From Caldilineaceae bacterium (lineage in GTDB: Bacteria; Chloroflexota; Anaerolineae; Caldilineales; Caldilineaceae), in contig JAPPAJ010000009.1 of the NCBI GenBank assembly GCA_026705565.1, positions 1-32,751 of the forward strand: DNA of 32,751 nt. Direction: 5' to 3'. Below, in pieces: positions 8,069 to 16,608 of the stretch (within the stretch, counting starts at the first letter, position 1; the number at the start of each line of letters is the position of its first letter). The notes under the pieces are model-generated. The model ran no database searches, had not been told where the DNA came from, and worked only from the letters and a program-made list of their open reading frames with translations. The translations under genes were made by a program, and so were the position numbers.

Positions 8069-8087
8069 CCACTCGGCTGTCGAGTGG
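8069..8087 (+). terminator. Weak terminator candidate between convergent genes
   Basis: CCACTCG pairs with CGAGTGG around a GCTGT loop, followed by a pyrimidine-rich but T-poor stretch. It lies in the 247-bp gap between the convergent isomerase and kinase genes, where a terminator is expected. Nothing else recognisable is in that gap. Confidence 0.3.
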
Positions 8088-8175
8088 TTCAGTCTTTCAA
8101 CAGTCGCAGGCGGGCATACCGACGCGGCGGGACTGAAATCCGTTTCCCCAGACTCATTTTTCTGATCCACCACTC

Positions 8176-8790
8176 TCAAGAAGCCACGATCAGATCAAAC
8201 GAGCTTCTGGACCTAACGTTCGAGAAGTAGAAATCTTCCACGGCCGTCCAGCGTGCGTGCCACTGGGCGAGAAACTCCGCTTCCTCCCGGCGGGCGAGTC
8301 GGGCCCATCGCTCCTCCTCCGACAACTCCACCAGCACTGTCAGGTTCACTAGATCGGTCAGCTGCGGTCCCGCGGAGTAAGCCCCATCGAGGACGATGAC
8401 GGAGGCTGGTTCGACCTCCTTCGCCTTGGTCTTCATCCCGTACGTTCCATCGGGGCGTTGCCCGGATTCGAAGTCGAAGGGATGCCAGCGGGCCGTCCTC
8501 CCCGCAAGCAGCGGCATGATGGCCTCGGAGCGAATTCTTGCCCAGTCGAAGACATTGGCTCCACGCTCCTCGGCCGTCATGCGATCCCAGTCGGCATCGG
8601 GAATGGAGGCTGCGAAAAAGTCGTCCAGAAGCACAACAGCCGCACCGGTCTCCTTGGCTACCCGGGAAGTCAACGTGGACTTTCCGGCGCCGCTGCGGCC
8701 GTCAATGGCCACGACAAGGGGTACTTGGCCGGATGCAGTGGACTGAATGACCGCTTCCACGATCGCGGCACAGGCTTTGGTCAGGGACAT
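8176..8790 (-). CDS. P-loop nucleoside kinase-like protein (uridine kinase-like)
   Basis: A 204-residue cytoplasmic protein with a Walker A motif GRSGAGKST at residues 31-39 directly after the first beta strand (LVVAIDG), and LLDDFF as the following strand with acidic residues in the position that contacts substrate in uridine-kinase-like enzymes. The remaining arrangement, including VIVLDGAYSAG and an Arg-rich lid (RWARLARREEAEF), fits the small nucleoside/pantothenate/phosphoribulokinase-like group. The substrate is not determinable from sequence. It converges with the catabolic operon and lies 190 bp downstream of the HdeD-like gene. Confidence 0.75.
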   Translation of the reverse strand: MSLTKACAAIVEAVIQSTASGQVPLVVAIDGRSGAGKSTLTSRVAKETGAAVVLLDDFFAASIPDADWDRMTAEERGANVFDWARIRSEAIMPLLAGRTARWHPFDFESGQRPDGTYGMKTKAKEVEPASVIVLDGAYSAGPQLTDLVNLTVLVELSEEERWARLARREEAEFLAQWHARWTAVEDFYFSNVRSRSSFDLIVAS

Positions 8791-8980
8791 GAACCACTCG
8801 GATTACAGCAGCGATGGACCCGGCATTGCATCGAAGCGACATCGTCGATTCTCCCCCACAACTCAGGTGGCAATTCCCACTGGAACCAGAGCGCAGTGCA
8901 CCCGTATTCCAAGGACGGCTCAAAGAGCCAACTGCACAATGCAGACACATCTGAACCGTGGGAATTGCAACCAAATGAGG

Positions 8981-9526
8981 CTAAACCGTCCGACTTCTCT
9001 GCAGGTACCCAAACAACACCAACAGCAGCACACCAACCGCCATCAGCGCAACCCCAACGGCCCGCACCACCACCAGGCTGCTTGCCACGGGATGGGCAAT
9101 CACCAGCACCCCAAGGCCGATGGCTACAGCCCCCACCGCGGCCCGGCCCCACTGGATATGTGCTTGGCCATCCCAATCCCTGACTCTGAATTGGGACACC
9201 TGCACCACTCCGAACAGGATGGCCAACACACCGGCCACGATGAGCAGGACTCCGGGAAAGACGGCCAGCGCGATCATGGGGTTGGCAATGGCAGCGATGC
9301 CGGCCAGCAAACTCAGGGCCCCGCCCAGCAGCAGCCTGTTGCGGGATGGATGGCGCCGACGGTGCAGACCATCCCAAAGGTTGGTCACTCCCATCAACGC
9401 CAAGTAGACGCCCAGAACCGTGTAGAAAACGGTGGCACCCCAATCGGGGCGTACCAGGAGCAGAATCCCAAGCAGCACCGTGGCGGCGCCGCTTCCGCCC
9501 AAAATCCAGCGACCGGTCATTCCCAA
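8981..9526 (-). CDS. HdeD/DUF308-like small membrane protein
   Basis: This 181-residue protein consists almost entirely of hydrophobic segments, about six predicted spans arranged as three similar hairpins. Recurrent motifs such as LLGILLLVRPDWG, LLAGIAAIANPMIA and GLGVLVIAHPVAS match the repeated pattern with a Pro after each second helix seen in DUF308/HdeD proteins. HdeD is linked to acid resistance in enterics, but most members have no assigned role. It starts 9 bp after the stop of the upstream isomerase on the same strand, so the two are likely co-transcribed. Confidence 0.75.
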   Translation of the reverse strand: MGMTGRWILGGSGAATVLLGILLLVRPDWGATVFYTVLGVYLALMGVTNLWDGLHRRRHPSRNRLLLGGALSLLAGIAAIANPMIALAVFPGVLLIVAGVLAILFGVVQVSQFRVRDWDGQAHIQWGRAAVGAVAIGLGVLVIAHPVASSLVVVRAVGVALMAVGVLLLVLFGYLQRSRTV

Positions 9527-9535
9527 GACGCCTCT

Positions 9536-10318
9536 TTAGGAGGCCACACCCAGTTCACGCCGGATCAGCGCGAGCGTGCCCAGAACCCCGGCCGCCTCGT
9601 CACCGTCCTCGGGCGTGCTTTCGATGCCCCACACCCCGGCGTAGCCTGCATCCTTGAGCAGACTGAAACAAAGCCCCAGATCCATTGAGGGGTCGTTGCC
9701 GGCTTCGTCGAAGCTGAAGGCCTTGATGTGCAACGCCTTGGCATGCCCGGCGCATCTGCGCCAGGCTTCCTCGCGGCGTTCCGGAATCCAGTTGTAGGAG
9801 TCGAACAGCAGGCCCAGTTCGGGCAGGGCCTTCAGAAGCCTGATGGTGTTGTCCGGGTCCTTGGTGGGGCCCCAGTGGTTCTCGGTCAGGATCTCGACAT
9901 TGCGTTCCCGGCCTCGGGCAATCAAATCATTGAAGCCCTCAACAATCACGGCAAAGGCATGGTCCGGCATGTCCTCCGGACCGCCCGCATCAATGCGGAC
10001 CTGGGGCGCGCCGAGCGCGGCGGCAATGTCGAGCCATTGTAGGGCACAGGCCCGGGTCTTTTCCCGATCCGCCGGGGCATCTTCATAGATGTGACCGCCA
10101 TCCACGGCCACACAGCCCATGGACAAACCAGCATCCGTGGCGGCTTGACCAACCTTGGCCGCAAAGCCAATGTCCGTCTCGGCTTCCGTCAGATGCCGGT
10201 TCCACGGCTCGATGCAGTCGATGCCGTGCTCCCGGCAGAATTCGATGCAGCTGAAGATGTCCATATCGCCGGCCTCGAAGGTTCGGCGAAAGCTGTAGGT
10301 CATGAGGCTGGTTTGCAT
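9536..10318 (-). CDS. Sugar phosphate isomerase/epimerase (TIM barrel)
   Basis: A 260-residue xylose-isomerase-like barrel. Candidate metal ligands: Glu in EILTENHWGPT, Asp in LLFDSYNW, His in KALHIKAF and Glu in VWGIESTPED. The ENHWG motif is shared with the isomerase at 7077-7928, suggesting related chemistry. A GGGAG ribosome binding site precedes the ATG at 10318. It heads a short minus-strand unit with the HdeD-like gene and is divergent from the nitrilase-like gene. Confidence 0.85.
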   Translation of the reverse strand: MQTSLMTYSFRRTFEAGDMDIFSCIEFCREHGIDCIEPWNRHLTEAETDIGFAAKVGQAATDAGLSMGCVAVDGGHIYEDAPADREKTRACALQWLDIAAALGAPQVRIDAGGPEDMPDHAFAVIVEGFNDLIARGRERNVEILTENHWGPTKDPDNTIRLLKALPELGLLFDSYNWIPERREEAWRRCAGHAKALHIKAFSFDEAGNDPSMDLGLCFSLLKDAGYAGVWGIESTPEDGDEAAGVLGTLALIRRELGVAS

Positions 10319-10659
10319 GGGGCTGGCTCCCGAGGGGGATTTGACAGGGATCGGATGCGGATTTTAGCCCAGCAGAGTGCGGTCCAACCCCGAGTGGGAG
10401 TTCGGAGTCACGCGAACACACACCAGCGGTTGGATTGGGTGTTGGTCATCGAGGACAGGAGTCCGGGCTCGAGGCTGCCTGCCAAGTACCGGGTGAAGCA
10501 GGATTCACTCACAGGTCTTCTGCATTGGATCTCCGCGTCCGATTTTCGAATTCGCCCTCGGGCCAGCCCATATCCGACCCATTGTCAACGAACGGGATCC
10601 ATCCCAAATCCCTGTGATACGATCGGCATGAGGGCCAGATTCGGACGACGCGGCAAACC
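10319..10659. other. 341-bp divergent intergenic region
   Basis: No gene is supported here. On the minus strand a TAAAAT -10 candidate (10361-10366) with a poor TTGGAC at 10382-10387, spaced 15 bp, could serve the isomerase. On the plus strand TGATACGAT (10615-10623) is an extended -10 candidate that would start transcription about 30 bases before the TTG start of the nitrilase-like gene. A tiny Arg-rich frame (10628-10663) overlaps that start but has no supporting signal. Confidence 0.45.
10615..10623 (+). promoter_or_regulatory. Extended -10 promoter candidate for the 10660-16591 unit
   Basis: TGA-TACGAT matches TGn plus a -10 hexamer, 37 bp before the TTG start. No -35 at normal spacing. 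Prediction only. Confidence 0.35.
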
Positions 10660-12069
10660 TTGAAGACCATTTCCGTGGCATCCCTGCAACAGGGGATGAA
10701 CATGCCGCTCACGCAGAAGGAATTCCGCACGGACTTCGAGCGGTACCTGAAGGTCGCATCCGTGCGGCGCTGCGACGTGGTGGTGGGCAGCGAACTGGGC
10801 GCTGCCATGATCGGGCTGCCCTTTGTGGAGCGCGGCCACCGCGAGGCCCTGGCCCGTATCCGGGAAGGACAAAATCCCAAGGCCGGCATCCTCACGCGGC
10901 TGAGGGGTTCGGCCACGAAGCTGAACCCGGGCTGGTCCACCGGCCAGACCCAGACACTTGTGCTCAAGGCCCTCGTGGCCCACCGCAAGCAGATTTGGGA
11001 GTACTACGACAACACGTTTGGCCGCCTGGCCAAGAAGTACGAGGTGGTCCTCGTGGCGCCCAGTGCCTGGCTGTGGGATCCGGTGGACGGACGGATGCGC
11101 AACATTGCCTGCGTCTACGATCGCGACGGCACCCGGGTCGGCTATCAGGCGAAGGTTCTCGTCAACCGCAACGAACGGAAACTGGCCCGGCCCGGAACCG
11201 GCTGGCAGCCCATTGAAACCAGTGTCGGCAACATCGGGCTGGCCCTGGGCCACGACGCGCTGATACCGGAGGTGGGCCGCCTGTTCGCCTCCCGCGGGGC
11301 GTCGGTACTGGTGTCCCAACTGGCCTGCCGCACCGACCTGGAATGGGGCCGCGCACACCGCGCCACCCTGATGCGCTGCATGGAAAACCAGTTGTTCGGC
11401 GCGGTCAGCTGCCTGGTGGGGAGGGATCGGCTCGACCCGGATCCCGAAGCGGACGCGCCCTACCGCGGCCACTCCATGATGCTGGCCCCGATCGAGCTGT
11501 CGCCCAAGGGCAACGGCATTCTGGTGCAGACGGACCATCCCCAGCGGCAGAGCATGGTGGTGTGCACGCTGGACTACGAGGCCCTGCAGCTGATCTGGGA
11601 GAGTTCCGAACCCGCCTTCCGGCAGGAATTCTCCCGGGTGTGGAACCTGTACTCCCGATCCCTGGTGCCGGAAGGAGACAGTTCCCGCCTGCTTCCGGAA
11701 CAGGTCCTGATGGATCCCGACGGCGACGCCATCGTGGACTCCGTGGCCGAACCGGTGGAGGCGGACGCCGACCCCGTTGTGGTGGTGCCGCCCTCCCCGA
11801 TCAACCACAAGGAAGCGACCGGGAATTCCAAGCCGACTCCCGGGAATGCGGCGCGCGCGGCCGACGATCCGGACACCGGCGTCGCCCTGGTGCACGGAGA
11901 GGAACTGGTGGTCGAAAGCACCACGCTCGATGATCTGCATGTCATGCAGTCCAGGGTCGTGCCCTGGGAACCCCATCCCACCACCGACCAGCCGCCGCGG
12001 CAGGCCTATGATCCGGGCGACGACCTGGAAGACACCCGCGAGATGGAGACCCTTGACCAAAAGGGGTGA
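10660..12069 (+). CDS. Nitrilase-superfamily protein lacking the catalytic cysteine
   Basis: A 469-residue protein. Residues 1-310 follow the carbon-nitrogen hydrolase fold: first strand ISVASLQQ, Glu45 in VVVGSELGA, Lys165 in GYQAKVLVNRNE with the accessory Glu just after, and GNIGLALGHDALIPEVGRLF aligned to the nucleophile elbow. In active members this last motif reads like ICYDxxFPE; here the Cys position is Gly197 (GGC, one base from TGC). It is therefore probably not an amidase or nitrilase and may be a binding or scaffold protein. Residues from about 340 onward form a Pro/Asp/Glu-rich, probably disordered tail. The TTG start is chosen because the first strand would be lost from later ATGs (10696, 10702). 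It opens a six-gene unit ending in an ABC exporter. Confidence 0.78.
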   Translation: MKTISVASLQQGMNMPLTQKEFRTDFERYLKVASVRRCDVVVGSELGAAMIGLPFVERGHREALARIREGQNPKAGILTRLRGSATKLNPGWSTGQTQTLVLKALVAHRKQIWEYYDNTFGRLAKKYEVVLVAPSAWLWDPVDGRMRNIACVYDRDGTRVGYQAKVLVNRNERKLARPGTGWQPIETSVGNIGLALGHDALIPEVGRLFASRGASVLVSQLACRTDLEWGRAHRATLMRCMENQLFGAVSCLVGRDRLDPDPEADAPYRGHSMMLAPIELSPKGNGILVQTDHPQRQSMVVCTLDYEALQLIWESSEPAFRQEFSRVWNLYSRSLVPEGDSSRLLPEQVLMDPDGDAIVDSVAEPVEADADPVVVVPPSPINHKEATGNSKPTPGNAARAADDPDTGVALVHGEELVVESTTLDDLHVMQSRVVPWEPHPTTDQPPRQAYDPGDDLEDTREMETLDQKG

Positions 12070-12122
12070 GACGCTCCGGAATCCGGTTGTCCGTCTCAAC
12101 CCGGGCTGCGTGACCGGTGACC

Positions 12123-13799
12123 ATGTCCGCTGAGGCACAACGACCCCGCCTGGTGGTTGTGCGACGTCTGTACCTCTACACCATCGCGTTTGTCGGCCTG
12201 GTCGCCATCCACGGCAACCTGCGGTCCCTGGCACGGGAACTGACCAACTTCTGGATCAGCCTTGGCGACGACTGGCTCAATCCGCTTGCCTGGCCGGTTG
12301 AGAACATCCTCGAACGCGGCAGCGTTCTGTTGGTGGCGCTGCTGTTCTTCGCCATCCATTGGACCCTGATTCAGGGCTATCTGCGCGGAGACCGGGCGGA
12401 GGCACGGAGCTCCCTCCGACACCTGTTTGTCTGGCTTTGCCTAGTGGTCAGTTTCTACTGGTTCGGAGCCGGCCTTGCGGACTTCATTTCCGTGCCGCTC
12501 CAGATGCTGCCGGGCCTCCAGGCCGTACCGGCCCGCACAGTGCTGATCTCCCTGCCGATGGCAATCGTGCCGTTGGCGGTTGCGGCCCTGTGCGTGGACC
12601 GGTTCGCGGGCATCTGCATCTCCGAACGCAACGCCAACCGGACGCGCCTGGTGCGATTCATAGCCGCCGGCTGTCAACTGCTGATGCCGCTGACATGCCT
12701 CCTGCTGATCATCGGCTACCTTCACGACGCGGCCTTCATGGTGCTGCTGCCCGCCCTGCTGGGCCGCGCCGTGCAGATGGGCGGCGAGCCCACCACCTGG
12801 ATTCTGCCCGGCAATATCGCCGTGGTGCTGGCCTCCCTGCTGGTGTTGACCCGGCTGGAGCATCTGCGTTGCAACCGGACGGAGGCCGGCGCAACCACAC
12901 TGGTCGCGGCGTTCCGAACCGGTTACCTGCAGGCCGGCATGTCCACGGGTGTAATCCTGCTCTTCATTGCCCTTGGCCTCGCGCTCGAACCCCTGTTGCA
13001 GCCCCTCTTCACGGATCAGCCGCTGTACCTGGGCCGGGTTGGGATCCTGCTCACGGTTGCCGTGACATTCCCGATCGGCCTGGTCTGCTGGCAGCTGTAC
13101 GCCTGGCTCGGCCGTCGTTCCCCGGATCGCAAACCCGCCGCCGAGTGGGCCGTCGCCCTGCCCCGCTTCCGGGACTACACCCTGGCCGCGGTCGGGTTGG
13201 CGGTGCTGGCCGCCGGCATAAGCTCCATCCTGCAGGACCTTCTGCAGGGTCCGCTCGATTCGGACCTTCGCGACAGCCTTGACGCGAACACCGGGCTGTT
13301 CCCTGTCTGGTTTCCCGGCAACGCGGAGGATTGGAATTGGACCTTGGCATCCATTCCCCTGCTGGCCGCGGCCTGGCAGACCATCGGCCGACACGCCCGC
13401 GGGAGTTCGCATTCCATTCTGGTCATCGTTCCCCGGCGCATCTACCTCTATCTGGTTTCGCTGGTCAGCGTCCTGTTCCTGCTGGTGCAAGGCGGTCTCA
13501 TTCTCTACGCTCTTCTACTGGTCTGGACCGGTGGCGAGAACATCTACTGGGAATCGCGGCTGACCGGCATCCCGGTGGCCGTGGTCGTGCTGATCTGGCA
13601 CTTGGTGCTGCTCCGACAGGAAGAGGACTGGCCCGCGCCGGAACCGAACGGGGATCGCGCCCGGACGCGGCTGGACAGGGAACTGGCATCCCTGGATCGC
13701 GAAATCAACGAATTGACCCACCGCCGGGACAGCCTGGTCCGCCAACGGGCAGAGCTGGATGCCGCCGGGCACGGAACACCCGAGGAAGCCCATGAGTGA
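12123..13799 (+). CDS. Multi-span membrane protein, DUF5671-like, with C-terminal coiled coil
   Basis: A roughly 558-residue integral membrane protein with about a dozen hydrophobic segments. The motif RRLYLYTIAFVGLVAI near the N terminus recurs as RRIYLYLVSLVSVLFLLVQG near residues 438-457, and a weaker third copy begins RFRDYTLAAVGLAVLA near residue 348. This repeated pattern resembles DUF5671 membrane domains, which have no known function. The last 45 residues (RLDRELASLDREINELTHRR) form a charged cytoplasmic coiled coil. The ATG at 12123 is preferred; a GTG lies 6 bases upstream. Its end overlaps the next gene by 8 bases, so the two are translationally coupled. Confidence 0.75.
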   Translation: MSAEAQRPRLVVVRRLYLYTIAFVGLVAIHGNLRSLARELTNFWISLGDDWLNPLAWPVENILERGSVLLVALLFFAIHWTLIQGYLRGDRAEARSSLRHLFVWLCLVVSFYWFGAGLADFISVPLQMLPGLQAVPARTVLISLPMAIVPLAVAALCVDRFAGICISERNANRTRLVRFIAAGCQLLMPLTCLLLIIGYLHDAAFMVLLPALLGRAVQMGGEPTTWILPGNIAVVLASLLVLTRLEHLRCNRTEAGATTLVAAFRTGYLQAGMSTGVILLFIALGLALEPLLQPLFTDQPLYLGRVGILLTVAVTFPIGLVCWQLYAWLGRRSPDRKPAAEWAVALPRFRDYTLAAVGLAVLAAGISSILQDLLQGPLDSDLRDSLDANTGLFPVWFPGNAEDWNWTLASIPLLAAAWQTIGRHARGSSHSILVIVPRRIYLYLVSLVSVLFLLVQGGLILYALLLVWTGGENIYWESRLTGIPVAVVVLIWHLVLLRQEEDWPAPEPNGDRARTRLDRELASLDREINELTHRRDSLVRQRAELDAAGHGTPEEAHE

Positions 13800-14283
13800 C
13801 ACCACCGCCCCCGGCCGCTTCTGGCAACTGGACCGCTTTACCATCAGCCTGCTGGTCCTGATCGGCACCCTGTTCCTGGTCGCCCTGGTTTCGGTGGTGG
13901 CCAACCGCGACCGGACCAATGCTGAGGCGTTGCCGCTGTACCGGACGGACAACAGTCCCGAAGCCGTGGTCTACAACGGCTACCTCGCCCTGCAACGGGG
14001 CGAAATGGATCAGTATGAAAAACTGTTTGCGCCGGAACACTGGGTGGAATTGACCGAAAAGGACGGCGAGATCCTGTACGGATACTATGGCGGTGGCACA
14101 TTCGGACTCAAGGTGGTTGATGCCGCCGGCGACGACAGCGCCGCGGTCGTGACCGTGGCCGTCTACCGCACGGACAACCGCGGCTTTTTCGGACTGCGTT
14201 CGCTCCAGGCCGATCAGTGGACGGTTGCTGTCGAACAGGTTGACGGACAGTGGAAGCTTGCCGAACGCCTGCCACAGACTTGA
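13792..14283 (+). CDS. Small membrane-anchored protein, possibly NTF2-like
   Basis: A 163-residue protein with a single N-terminal membrane span (FTISLLVLIGTLFLVALVSVV, residues about 17-37) and an extracytoplasmic domain. The domain begins with a helix resembling the start of NTF2/DUF4878-like folds (SPEAVVYNGYLALQRGEMDQY) and ends in strands (WTVAVEQVDGQWKLAER). A GAGGAAG ribosome binding site lies three bases before the ATG, which is inside the end of the preceding gene. I do not recognise a specific family. Position between the DUF5671-like protein and the ABC ATPase suggests an accessory role in the same system. Confidence 0.7.
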   Translation: MSDTTAPGRFWQLDRFTISLLVLIGTLFLVALVSVVANRDRTNAEALPLYRTDNSPEAVVYNGYLALQRGEMDQYEKLFAPEHWVELTEKDGEILYGYYGGGTFGLKVVDAAGDDSAAVVTVAVYRTDNRGFFGLRSLQADQWTVAVEQVDGQWKLAERLPQT

Positions 14284-14295
14284 GGCTTGTTTGTC

Positions 14296-15156
14296 ATGAC
14301 CATGATCGAGGTATCCAACCTGTCCCTGACCTACCCCGGCGCACATGCCCCGGCGGTGGACGGCATCTCCTTCGAGGTGGGGCAGGGGGAGATCTTTGGC
14401 TTTCTCGGACCCAGCGGTGCCGGCAAGAGCACGACCCAGCGCGTCCTCTGCCGCCTCCTGCAGCACTGGTCCGGTTCCGTGAGCGTCATGGGCCGTTCCC
14501 TGGCCGACTGGGGACAGGGATATTTCGCCCATGTGGGAGTTTCCTTCGAGCTGCCCAACCACTACCTGCAACTGACTGCCCGCGAAAACCTGAAGCTGTT
14601 CGCCAACCTGTACCCTCAGGAGGTGACCCGGTCGGAGGAACTGCTGCGGGTGGTTGACCTGACGGCGGACGCCGACACCAGAGTCGGACAGTTCTCCAAG
14701 GGGATGATGCAACGCCTCAGCTATGTGCGCGCCTTTCAACACGAGCCCCGGCTTGTATTCCTGGACGAACCCACGGCGGGCCTGGATCCGGTCAACGCCC
14801 GCCGCATCACCGACCACTTGCAAACCCTGCGCGCGGATGGCTGCACGATATTCCTGACCACCCACGACATGCATGTCGCCGATCTGCTCTGCGATCGCGT
14901 GGCCTTCATGGTGCAGGGACGGTTGGCGTTGATCGACACGCCGCGCAACCTGCGGCTGGCCCACGGCCGCAAGCAGGTGCAGGTCGAGTACCGCACCGGG
15001 GAGGGTCGGCGGCAGGAACTCTTCGACCTGGACGGCATCGGCGGCAACGAACGGTTTGCCGAACTCCTGCGGTCCGAGGAGATTGAGACCATTCACACGC
15101 AGGAAGCCACCCTCGAGGACATCTTCATCCGGACCACCGGCGAGCAGCTGCTGTGA
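14296..15156 (+). CDS. ABC transporter ATP-binding protein (exporter type)
   Basis: A 286-residue ATPase. Walker A is GPSGAGKS (residues 38-45), the signature is the variant FSKGMMQR (about 133-140), Walker B is LVFLDEPTAGLD (about 152-163) and the switch His lies in TTHD. The FSKGM signature and the C-terminal domain of about 70 residues after the core are typical of CcmA/NatA/drug-exporter ATPases. With the two single-protein permeases that follow, the arrangement resembles the three-gene fluoroquinolone exporter cassette described in mycobacteria (Rv2686c-Rv2688c). The substrate is unknown. Another ATG (14302) and a TTG (14287) are possible starts. Confidence 0.88.
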   Translation: MTMIEVSNLSLTYPGAHAPAVDGISFEVGQGEIFGFLGPSGAGKSTTQRVLCRLLQHWSGSVSVMGRSLADWGQGYFAHVGVSFELPNHYLQLTARENLKLFANLYPQEVTRSEELLRVVDLTADADTRVGQFSKGMMQRLSYVRAFQHEPRLVFLDEPTAGLDPVNARRITDHLQTLRADGCTIFLTTHDMHVADLLCDRVAFMVQGRLALIDTPRNLRLAHGRKQVQVEYRTGEGRRQELFDLDGIGGNERFAELLRSEEIETIHTQEATLEDIFIRTTGEQLL

Positions 15157-15860
15157 GGATGCTGGCTTCGCTCCTGCGCTGGGAGCTGCTGATCAATGCG
15201 CGCCAGGGTATCTGGATGGCCGCCGTCTTCGTGCTGGTCTTCTGGTCCATTGCACTCTCGCTGGTGCCGGCCGCCGCGAAGGTGGTTGTCACCGCCGCCC
15301 TGCTGTTTGTCGAAGTCGGAGTCTTTGCCCTCTACCTGCTGCCGGCCAGCTACTACCTGGAGAAGGGCCAGCGGATTCTCGACGGGTTGATCACAACCCC
15401 CCTGCAGCCAAGCCTCTGGCTGGCCGCCAAGACAACTGTCTTCATGCTGCAGGCGATCGTCGTCAGCATTATCATCACCCTGTTCGCGCTGGGCTGGGAG
15501 ACGGTGCATTGGGGCTGGTTCCTGGTTGCGGTCCTGCTGCTGGCCCTGCCCCAACTGCTGTTCGCCTTTGTCGTGGCCACCCGCTACCACGGCATCTCCG
15601 AGTTCCTGTTCCCGTCCATTCCCGTCATGTTCCTGCTGCAAATTCCGCTGTTGGAATATCTGGATGTGCTGACGGGACCCTTCTGGTGGATCTTTCCCAC
15701 CTTCCCCGGCCTGGCCCTGCTGGACCTCTCGCTGTCGGGAGGCGGACCGGAACAGCCGTGGCTGGCCACCCTGTGGGGCCTGGCCTACGGCACGGTGCCC
15801 GTCTGGCTGTGGGCCGCCCATCGCCTGAAGGTCACGGCCACCCGGCAGGCGGGAACCTGA
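15153..15860 (+). CDS. ABC exporter permease, fluoroquinolone-exporter-like
   Basis: A 235-residue membrane protein with about six spans and no soluble domain. It starts at GTG 15153, overlapping the ATPase stop (GTGA); ATG 15159 is an alternative. The short cytoplasmic loop YYLEKGQRILDGLITTPLQPSLWLAAK after the second span resembles the ATPase-coupling region of ABC-2-type permeases. Its stop overlaps the next permease's start by one base (TGATG). The pair probably forms a heterodimeric channel. Confidence 0.83.
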   Translation: MRMLASLLRWELLINARQGIWMAAVFVLVFWSIALSLVPAAAKVVVTAALLFVEVGVFALYLLPASYYLEKGQRILDGLITTPLQPSLWLAAKTTVFMLQAIVVSIIITLFALGWETVHWGWFLVAVLLLALPQLLFAFVVATRYHGISEFLFPSIPVMFLLQIPLLEYLDVLTGPFWWIFPTFPGLALLDLSLSGGGPEQPWLATLWGLAYGTVPVWLWAAHRLKVTATRQAGT

Positions 15861-16591
15861 TGAAGCTGCTGCGAGGCCTGGCAGCCGGGGATCTCGCGCT
15901 GATTGCCGGCGACCGCACGGCTCAGTTCCTGGTCTTCTACCCCCTCATCCTGGGGCTGGTGGTCCGCTTTGGCCTGGAACCGCTGAACCTACGCCTTCCG
16001 ATCGACCTTGAGCCGTACTACCTGCTCATTGTCAGCCTCTTGATTGCGGTCATGGCGCCCGTCGTGATCGGCACCGTGGCCGGCCTGATGGTCCTGGACG
16101 AAAAGGACACCCGCACCCTGCTGGCATTGAGGGTCACGCCCCTGTCGCTGAAGGCATACCTGGCCTGGCGCGCGGGGATGCCGGTAACGCTCTACTGCGG
16201 TTCGGCCCTGCTGCTGGCCTACATGCTCGGACCCCATGTCGCGCCGCGCGGGGCCGGTTGGATCGTATTGGCGGCACTGGCCGCGGCACCGTTCATGGTT
16301 GCGAGTGCCCTGTTGATTAGCGGGTTGGCAGAGAACAAGGTACAGGGCCTGGCCCTTTCCAAGGGCCTGGGTCCGTTCATCGTGGCCGCCATGGTGGCCT
16401 GGTGGGTTCCGGAACCGTGGCAGTGGCTGCTGGGAGTGTTTCCGTCCTACTGGCCGGTCAAGCTGTACTGGCACATGGCCGAGGGAGTATCGGTGCTGGT
16501 GCCGCTGGTTGGAACGGTGGTGTGCGGCACCGTTTGGATTTGGGCCCTGGCCCATCTGTTCCTGCGGCGCCTGGCACGGCATCTCGCCTAA
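15860..16591 (+). CDS. ABC exporter permease, second subunit
   Basis: A 243-residue membrane protein with about six spans. The N terminus (MKLLRGLAAGDLALIAGDRT) resembles ABC-2 permeases, and the loop LDEKDTRTLLALRVTPLSLKAYLAWR is the expected coupling segment, with the same placement as TTPLQPSLWLAAK in the first permease. The start codon overlaps the upstream stop by one base, so translation is coupled. It is the last gene of the plus-strand unit and converges with meaB 17 bp away. Confidence 0.83.
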   Translation: MKLLRGLAAGDLALIAGDRTAQFLVFYPLILGLVVRFGLEPLNLRLPIDLEPYYLLIVSLLIAVMAPVVIGTVAGLMVLDEKDTRTLLALRVTPLSLKAYLAWRAGMPVTLYCGSALLLAYMLGPHVAPRGAGWIVLAALAAAPFMVASALLISGLAENKVQGLALSKGLGPFIVAAMVAWWVPEPWQWLLGVFPSYWPVKLYWHMAEGVSVLVPLVGTVVCGTVWIWALAHLFLRRLARHLA

Positions 16592-16608
16592 CGGGTTCAG
16601 GGCAGCAG

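Noticed and set aside
10628-10663. Possible Arg-rich leader peptide before the nitrilase-like gene
   Set aside because: Eleven codons with no ribosome binding site; it overlaps the TTG start by chance as far as can be seen.
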